Below the pieces are notes generated by a model that searched no databases, was not told the DNA's origin, and was given only the letters and a program-made list of their open reading frames with translations. Shown here piece after piece: positions 58,800 to 64,000 of a DNA stretch of 64,000 bases. Source of the DNA: Bacteroidota bacterium (GTDB lineage Bacteria; Bacteroidota; Bacteroidia; Cytophagales; Cyclobacteriaceae). Position numbers and translations under genes: made by a program. The number at the start of each line of letters is the position of its first letter. Position 1 is the first letter of the stretch. The stretch lies in contig JAFDYX010000019.1 of NCBI GenBank assembly GCA_018267215.1, positions 110,333 to 174,332 of the forward strand, read 5' to 3'.

Positions 58800-60374
58800 A
58801 TGGCAGAAATCAGACCCGAAGAAATCTCAGCAATCCTACGCGAACAACTTTCGCAGTCGCGCACCGATGCAGAATTGGAAGAAGTAGGCACCGTACTTAC
58901 CGTAGGCGATGGCGTTGCCCGCATCTACGGCCTTACCAAAGCACAAGCCGGTGAGTTGATCCAATTTGAAAACGGTGTGAAGGCACTGGTGCTAAACTTG
59001 GAAGAAGACAACGTGGGAGCTGTGCTCTTGGGCGAATCAAAAGACATCAAAGAAGGCGACACGGTAAAACGCACCGGCCAGATTGGTTCCGTAAACATAG
59101 GCGATGGATTACTTGGCCGCGTAGTAAACACGCTGGCCACACCCATTGACGGCAAAGGCCCTGTGGCCGGAAGCCTTTACGAAATGCCGTTGGAGCGCAA
59201 AGCGCCCGGTGTTATTTTCCGCCAGCCGGTGAATGAGCCGTTGCAGACAGGCATTAAAGCAATTGATGCGATGATACCGATAGGTCGAGGCCAGCGCGAG
59301 TTGATCATTGGCGACCGCCAAACCGGAAAGACAGCCGTTGCCATTGACACCATCATCAACCAGAAAGAATTTTATGAAGCCGGCAAGCCGGTGTATTGTA
59401 TTTATGTGGCCGTTGGCCAGAAGGCATCCACAGTGGCCGGTGTTGCCGCCACATTAGAAAAGGCAGGGGCCATGGCTTACACGGTAATCGTATCTGCTTC
59501 CGCGTCCGACCCGGCACCTATGCAGTTCTTTGCCCCATTTACAGGTGCTGCCATCGGTGAATTTTTCCGTGATACCGGAAGGCCTGCATTGGTAATTTAT
59601 GACGACTTGTCGAAGCAGGCGGTGGCCTACCGTGAAGTGTCGTTGTTGTTGAGAAGACCTCCGGGCCGCGAAGCCTATCCGGGCGATGTGTTCTATTTGC
59701 ACTCGCGCCTGTTGGAGCGTGCCGCGAAAGTGATCAACAACGATGAGATCGCAAAAAAAATGAACGACCTCCCACCCAGCATCAAACATTTGGTGAAAGG
59801 TGGCGGTTCGCTCACGGCTCTCCCCATCATCGAAACACAAGCCAATGACGTATCGGCTTACATTCCCACGAATGTGATTTCCATTACCGATGGTCAGATA
59901 TTTTTGGAAACCAACTTATTCAACTCCGGTATCCGTCCGGCCATCAACGTAGGTATTTCTGTATCGCGCGTAGGTGGTTCGGCTCAGATCAAGTCCATGA
60001 AGAAAGTAGCCGGAACATTAAAGCTGGATCAGGCACAATTTCGCGAGCTGGAAGCTTTCGCCAAATTTGGTTCTGACCTAGATGCCGCTACAAAATTGAC
60101 GATCGAGCGAGGCCGCAGGAACACCGAGGTATTGAAACAACCGCAGTACGCACCCGTGCCGGTAGAAGAACAAGTAGCCATGATCTTGGCATCTACCCGT
60201 GGTTATTGCGATAAAGTGCCGGTTAACAAAATCAAAGAATTTGAAAAAGAATTTATCGGTTTGCTGAAAGCACAAAACAAGCAGGTGTTAGATAACTTCC
60301 GTGTGGGTAAGTTTGAAGATGCCGATGCGGATTTGGTAAAGAAAGTAGCAACAGAATTAGCATCGAAATACTAA
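58800..60374 (+). CDS. atpA: ATP synthase F1 subunit alpha
   Basis: A 524-residue alpha subunit. Walker [11 protein letters not shown] is near residue 171; alpha motifs [20 protein letters not shown] and [12 protein letters not shown] are present. It forms the catalytic hexamer with beta. The atpD/atpC genes for beta and epsilon are not in this window. Confidence 0.97.
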   Translation: MAEIRPEEISAILREQLSQSRTDAELEEVGTVLTVGDGVARIYGLTKAQAGELIQFENGVKALVLNLEEDNVGAVLLGESKDIKEGDTVKRTGQIGSVNIGDGLLGRVVNTLATPIDGKGPVAGSLYEMPLERKAPGVIFRQPVNEPLQTGIKAIDAMIPIGRGQRELIIGDRQTGKTAVAIDTIINQKEFYEAGKPVYCIYVAVGQKASTVAGVAATLEKAGAMAYTVIVSASASDPAPMQFFAPFTGAAIGEFFRDTGRPALVIYDDLSKQAVAYREVSLLLRRPPGREAYPGDVFYLHSRLLERAAKVINNDEIAKKMNDLPPSIKHLVKGGGSLTALPIIETQANDVSAYIPTNVISITDGQIFLETNLFNSGIRPAINVGISVSRVGGSAQIKSMKKVAGTLKLDQAQFRELEAFAKFGSDLDAATKLTIERGRRNTEVLKQPQYAPVPVEEQVAMILASTRGYCDKVPVNKIKEFEKEFIGLLKAQNKQVLDNFRVGKFEDADADLVKKVATELASKY

Positions 60375-60463
60375 TTTGAAAATTTGAAAATGAGCTGATT
60401 TGAAAATTGGCTCAGAATAAAATGAATTCATCTTCAAATTTTCAAATTGATTAATTTTCAAAT
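60373..60463 (+). repeat. Inverted repeat in the atpA-atpG gap
   Basis: The 16-bp AATTTGAAAATTTGAA (60373-60388) is exactly complementary to TTCAAATTTTCAAATT (60433-60448) with a 44-bp loop, and a further TTTTCAAATT lies at 60454-60463. Fills the whole 94-bp gap. Entirely A/T, so more likely a repeat element than a terminator. Confidence 0.7.
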
Positions 60464-60468
60464 TTAGT

Positions 60469-61347
60469 ATGGCGAGTTTAAAAGAAGTAAAAAGCAGGAT
60501 CACCTCGGTGATGTCCACCCAACAGATCACCAAAGCCATGAAGATGGTGGCGGCAGCGAAGTTGCGTAAATCACAAGAGCGGATCATCCAAATGAGGCCG
60601 TTTGCACAAAAGCTGAATGGACTCCTGCAAAACTTATCGGCAGCCGGAACGGATGGTCCGACATGGTATAACTCTGCCAGGGAAGAAAAGAAAGTAGCGA
60701 TTGTGGTAGTCAGTTCAGACAGAGGCTTGTGCGGTGGATTTAACAGCTCTGTTTTTAAAGCCGTGCTCAGGCTGGTTGAAGAAAAGTACGCATCACAATA
60801 CAAGCAAAAGAACGTTGTTATCCTCCCGATCGGCAAAAAAGCATTGGAGTTTTTTACCCGGAGAAATTTTCCGGTGATCAGCGACTACTCGTTGATCTTC
60901 CAAGATCTTTCGTTCGACAAAGTAGCCGAAGCCGCTCAGTTTATGATGGATGCGTACAAGAAAGGTGAGTACGATAAAATTGAAATTGTTTACAACGAAT
61001 TTAAAAACGTAGCCACTCAAATTTTACGCGTAGAACAATTTTTGCCGGTACTTCCTCCTGCCAAAACAAAAAAAAGCCAGGAAGTAGATTACATTTTTCA
61101 GCCCAGCCAGGAAGAAATTATTACGGGGATGATCCCCAAGTCGCTGAAAGTACAGTTGTATAAATCTGTGCTCGACAGCAATGCGGCCGAAAACGGTGCG
61201 CGTATGACGGCCATGGACAAAGCCACCGAAAATGCGGGCGAGCTGCTGAAAGATTTACGGTTGACATACAACCGCACCCGTCAGGCAGCCATTACCAAAG
61301 AAATTTTGGAAATCGTGGCAGGCGCTGAAGCTCTCAAGTCGGCATAA
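60469..61347 (+). CDS. atpG: ATP synthase F1 subunit gamma
   Basis: A 292-residue gamma subunit. The N-terminal helix has SRITSVMSTQQITKAMKMVA and the conserved VVVSSDRGLCGGFN follows; the C-terminal helix has RLTYNRTRQAAITKEILEIV. It is the rotary shaft of F1. The operon ends with a strong terminator after this gene. Confidence 0.96.
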   Translation: MASLKEVKSRITSVMSTQQITKAMKMVAAAKLRKSQERIIQMRPFAQKLNGLLQNLSAAGTDGPTWYNSAREEKKVAIVVVSSDRGLCGGFNSSVFKAVLRLVEEKYASQYKQKNVVILPIGKKALEFFTRRNFPVISDYSLIFQDLSFDKVAEAAQFMMDAYKKGEYDKIEIVYNEFKNVATQILRVEQFLPVLPPAKTKKSQEVDYIFQPSQEEIITGMIPKSLKVQLYKSVLDSNAAENGARMTAMDKATENAGELLKDLRLTYNRTRQAAITKEILEIVAGAEALKSA

Positions 61348-61367
61348 CCAAAAATTGAATAAATTGC

Positions 61368-61396
61368 TCCCATCTTCTGAAGATGGGATTTTTTTT
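61368..61396 (+). terminator. Rho-independent terminator after atpG
   Basis: TCCCATCTT, a CTG loop, AAGATGGGA, then eight T. A perfect 9-bp stem. The ATG of the next frame (61383) lies inside the 3' arm, and its first Phe codons are the T run. Confidence 0.9.
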
Positions 61397-62198
61397 TCGC
61401 ACTTACCGGTTGCTGAATATTCTCAGTATTGATGTCGCAGCAGGTGCAGTCATCAGTTCACTTTTTTTTGCCCGTATATTATCAGTTTCTGTTTTGCCGC
61501 AAGGCCTGATGGCGCTTGGCCTTACGGTGTGGGCAATCTACACGGCCGACCATTTGGTGGATGCAAAAAGAATAAAGCAAACGGCCTCTACCGAACGGCA
61601 CCGGTTTCATCAAACTCATTTTAAAGCGCTTTGTGTCCTTTTAGCAGTGGCGCTGCTGGCAGACGCTGTGTTGGTGTTCTCCATCCGCGAAATAGTTTTT
61701 ATCAACGGATTTGTATTGGGCGTGGGCGTCTTGGTTTATTTTTTAGTTCAAAATTATTTGAAGTGGTTAAAAGAATTGACGGGTGCGCTGTTGTATGCGG
61801 GAGGTGTGTTGCTGATTCCTCTTTCGATGACAGAAAAAAATTTGGCAACGGCTCAATTATTATTACTGACTCAATTTGTGCTGGTAGCCTTAATTAATTT
61901 GTTGCTGTTTTCGTGGATAGATTTACAGCAAGACAAACGCGATAGGCACGCTTCGTTTGCCACCACGATGGGAAACAGCCGCACCCGTAATCTGTTAGTT
62001 ATTTTGTTTTCTACTCAATTGATTCTTTTTTTCGTTCAACTGATGTTGGGGGAGATGGCTATTCAACTGATTTTGCTTTCCATGAATATTTTATTGTTTG
62101 CCATTTTCGCTAAGCGCCATTATTTTGAAAAGGACGGCCGGTATCGCCTGCTCGGAGATGCTGTTTTTTTTCTGCCGCTGATATATTTTTTCCTGTAA
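61383..62198 (+). CDS. UbiA-like prenyltransferase-family membrane protein
   Basis: Up to 271 residues with about eight hydrophobic segments. YTADHLVDAKRIK near residue 60 and SWIDLQQDKRDRHASF near 180 are the two Asp-rich loops expected in UbiA-type prenyltransferases, though shorter than the usual N-D-x-x-D pattern. The annotated ATG sits within the terminator hairpin of atpG; the TTG at 61410 (L-L-N-I-L-S) is a plausible alternative start. Substrate unknown. A methyltransferase follows at once. Confidence 0.7.
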   Translation: MGFFFRTYRLLNILSIDVAAGAVISSLFFARILSVSVLPQGLMALGLTVWAIYTADHLVDAKRIKQTASTERHRFHQTHFKALCVLLAVALLADAVLVFSIREIVFINGFVLGVGVLVYFLVQNYLKWLKELTGALLYAGGVLLIPLSMTEKNLATAQLLLLTQFVLVALINLLLFSWIDLQQDKRDRHASFATTMGNSRTRNLLVILFSTQLILFFVQLMLGEMAIQLILLSMNILLFAIFAKRHYFEKDGRYRLLGDAVFFLPLIYFFL

Positions 62199-62199
62199 A

Positions 62200-62814
62200 G
62201 TGAAACCCAATGATTTTGATCGCGTGGCTTTTATTTATGACAGGCTGGTCAGGCTAGTGTTCGGCAAGACGATTGTTAGAGCTCAACTTTATTTTCTTCA
62301 TCTGATCCCTGAGGAAGCCAACGTGCTGATATTGGGAGGTGGCACAGGTTGGTTACTAAAAGAATTGATCTTGGCTAAACCTCAGGCAACAGTGTGGTAC
62401 ATAGATGCATCTGCAAAGATGATCGCTCGGGCAAAAGAAAAAACAGAAAACTGTCAGCAGATTTATTTTATTCAAGGAACGGAGAATGACATTCCTGCCG
62501 CTATTCAGTTTAATGCCGTCATCACTCATTTTTATCTCGACTTGTTTTCTGAAGAAACATTGCCGCCTGTTATATTGAAAATAAAAAATCATTTATCAGC
62601 CAATGCCATTTGGCTGGCAACGGATTTTGTCAAAAAAGCTTGGTGGCACAAGGTGTTGCTCAAGATGATGCACCTTTTCTTTCGCTTCACCAGCAACTTG
62701 CAGACTACTATGTTGCCTGACTGGAGTGAGATGCTGCAAAAACACGGAGGCAAAAAATACGGATCAAATTTTTTTTATGGACGATTTATTGAAGCGGCCT
62801 GGTACCGGTTTTGA
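62200..62814 (+). CDS. SAM-dependent class I methyltransferase
   Basis: A 204-residue protein starting with GTG, 1 bp after the UbiA-like gene's stop. Motif I is NVLILGGGTGWLLKEL near residue 46, with the acidic end of the following strand in VWYIDASAKMIARA. The UbiA/methyltransferase pair recalls quinone-type prenylation followed by methylation, but the methyltransferase shows no UbiE-specific signature I can point to. Substrate unknown. Confidence 0.82.
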   Translation: MKPNDFDRVAFIYDRLVRLVFGKTIVRAQLYFLHLIPEEANVLILGGGTGWLLKELILAKPQATVWYIDASAKMIARAKEKTENCQQIYFIQGTENDIPAAIQFNAVITHFYLDLFSEETLPPVILKIKNHLSANAIWLATDFVKKAWWHKVLLKMMHLFFRFTSNLQTTMLPDWSEMLQKHGGKKYGSNFFYGRFIEAAWYRF

Positions 62815-62836
62815 TTGATTGTTAACTTAATAAGGC

Positions 62837-63088
62837 TCAATTCTTTTCCAATAGTTCAATGAAAAATTTATCCAAAGTCAGATTATGAATGGTTAAGATT
62901 TTAATGAGAGTTTTAATTGTAAGATTAGTCCCATTTTCAATACGCCAGTATTGCTTTCTATCAAGCCCATTGTCTAAAGCAAAATTTTCGTAACTGGTAT
63001 AACCACATTCTTTCCTCAATTCTTTTATGCGATTTGAAATTAAGAATAACCATTCCTCTTCAGTATATCGTTTGCTTTTTTTAGCCAT
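62837..63088 (-). CDS. Small XRE-type helix-turn-helix regulator
   Basis: An 83-residue protein. Residues about 18-70 form an HTH_XRE-type five-helix fold: LISNRIKELRKECGYTSYEN, FALDNGLDRKQYWRIENG and TIKTLIKILTIHNLTLDKFF. Such single-domain proteins often repress themselves and a divergent gene; the divergent neighbour is the interrupted lipoprotein gene at 63223. Basic N-terminus. Confidence 0.85.
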   Translation of the reverse strand: MAKKSKRYTEEEWLFLISNRIKELRKECGYTSYENFALDNGLDRKQYWRIENGTNLTIKTLIKILTIHNLTLDKFFIELLEKN

Positions 63089-63222
63089 CCCGCCCCAAAA
63101 GGAGCGGAAAACAAAAAAATAATTTACGGCATATATTGCACATTTGTTAATTTTTGTTTTATTTCATTATAAGGTTTGGCTGAACTGAGTTAAATTTTAT
63201 TTTTAGACTAAAAACCAAAACT

Positions 63223-63783
63223 ATGCGAAAATTTAATAGACTTTCGTTGCTGGGTACTATTTTGCTTTTTGCCTTAGGCTGTCATCAAAATGTACAAATT
63301 AATAAAACTGATGGTGAAATCTTTAAAGTAGAAAAGACTTATTACCTGCAATTCGTCAATGATTACACAAACTTTATTAAATCATTAGATGTAAAAACTA
63401 ATATCGAGTTGGCCAATTTTATCAATCAAAAGGAAATTTTGTTAAAGAATAAGAAAGCTTCTGAGATTATTATGCGAAAAGATAATGTTGTTTGTAATTG
63501 CACACCTGGTTAGGCTACTTGTTCTGCTTCTTCTTATTTTTCTGAATGTTGTATTTGCTGGAACCCTAATTCTCAAACAGGTGCATGTGGAACGTATTTT
63601 GGAGTAGCTTCATGTCAAGCTTGGAATAATAATCCAGATGAAAGAAGTGAATATGTTCCAAGCTATATTTCATTTAATAAAAGAAACTTTTCTGAAATGA
63701 TTGACTTTGCTTCATCTAAAGGAGTTGATGTTTCTTCGGTACTAAATTCACTTAGCACACTTGAAGCCAATGCTGTAAAATAG
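63223..63783 (+). pseudogene. Lipoprotein gene interrupted by one in-frame TAG
   Basis: A lipoprotein-type start (RLSLLGTILLFALGC) opens a frame that meets TAG at 63511-63513 after 96 codons. The same frame then continues without any other stop to TAG at 63781, 186 codons in total. The downstream part is Cys-rich (ECCICWNPN, GACGTYFG) and looks like normal coding sequence, so a single base change (for example from CAG or TGG) is the simplest cause. The first part alone would be a 96-residue lipoprotein. Read-through is possible but unsupported. Confidence 0.7.
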
Positions 63784-63939
63784 TATTATTGTAAATACAC
63801 TAACTAACAGCCACCACAAAAAATCTATTCACAGAAGACAAACGCATTGGATGGATCATTGAATGAGTTGTGGTGGTGAAAGCTCCCCCAAAAACAGTAG
63901 CGATTATAAATAGAGTTTAATCGTTAAAATTGGGAGAAA

Positions 63940-64000
63940 ATGAAAACAACAAAATTCAGTGAGAGCCAGATCGTAGGCATTCTCAAACAACAGGAACAGG
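63940..64000 (+). CDS. IS3-family transposase OrfA, N-terminus (partial)
   Basis: The frame from the ATG at 63940 gives MKTTKFSESQIVGILKQQEQ and runs off the window. This is the typical opening of IS3-type OrfA proteins (a helix-turn-helix after K-x-x-x-F-S-x-x-Q-I). The IS left end should lie in 63784-63939, but I cannot fix its terminal repeat without the right end. Confidence 0.75.
   Translation, partial: MKTTKFSESQIVGILKQQEQ

Noticed and set aside
63511-63513. TAG read as pyrrolysine or another recoded residue
   Set aside because: No methyltransferase-type context and no recoding machinery seen in the window; a nonsense mutation is simpler.

Overview
The window is a chromosomal piece of a Bacteroidota bacterium, most likely order Cytophagales. 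Evidence: the phylum-specific -7 promoter box TAnnTTTG stands in front of many genes; there is a SprE/PorW-type gliding and type IX secretion protein, a PAS-rich sensor kinase, a DUF1080 hydrolase and a mini TonB-plug protein; and the F-type ATP synthase genes (atpB-E-F-H-A-G) are grouped without beta and epsilon, an arrangement common in this phylum. I found no rRNA, tRNA or CRISPR array.

Layout. 1-4.3 kb: tail of a class V aminotransferase, an FMN glutamate-synthase-like oxidoreductase and an AsmA-like protein. 4.3-13.5 kb (minus): an AAA+ (MoxR/ChlI-like) ATPase overlapping an AlbA_2 protein, and its likely VWA partner about 6 kb away. Between them lie a transporter remnant, a three-gene accessory block (BCS1-like AAA ATPase, UDG-like unknown, WYL regulator), a U32/ferredoxin tRNA-modification pair and a PIG-L deacetylase. 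13.6-27.8 kb: housekeeping genes (Na+/solute symporter, clpS-recR, a two-component system, IscS-type cysteine desulfurase, glmM, mazG), a VapBC-like toxin-antitoxin pair with a very clear operator, a GroES-like protein and an RmuC-like coiled-coil protein. 27.9-34.4 kb: rocD, a RelE-type toxin-antitoxin pair, a DUF6680-like gene between inverted repeats, homogentisate dioxygenase and a PAS histidine kinase.

34.4-41.9 kb: a GNAT-like gene, then a compact amidoligase cluster (YbdK-type carboxylate-amine ligase, ATP-grasp enzyme, two alpha/beta hydrolases) behind a 97-bp tandem repeat, then a HAD phosphatase and two pirins. 41.9-46 kb: Crp/Fnr regulator, SCO1 and cytochrome c, a K+ channel, and an AT-rich membrane-protein gene in a cassette-like unit with an attC-like tail. 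46-55.6 kb: UvrC, a MORN/TonB-like protein, PBP1A overlapping SprE/PorW, M23 peptidase and bactofilin, i.e. a cell-envelope block. 55.6-61.3 kb: the atp operon with an internal hairpin. 61.4-64 kb: UbiA-like membrane protein, methyltransferase, a small HTH regulator, a lipoprotein gene cut by one in-frame TAG, and the start of an IS3-type transposase.

The most promising candidates for little-described biology are the amidoligase/hydrolase cluster (35.5-39.6 kb), the AAA/UDG-like/WYL block (6.8-9.7 kb) and the attC-like cassette unit (45.1-46.0 kb). All functional statements rest on motif recognition by eye; no database search was run.
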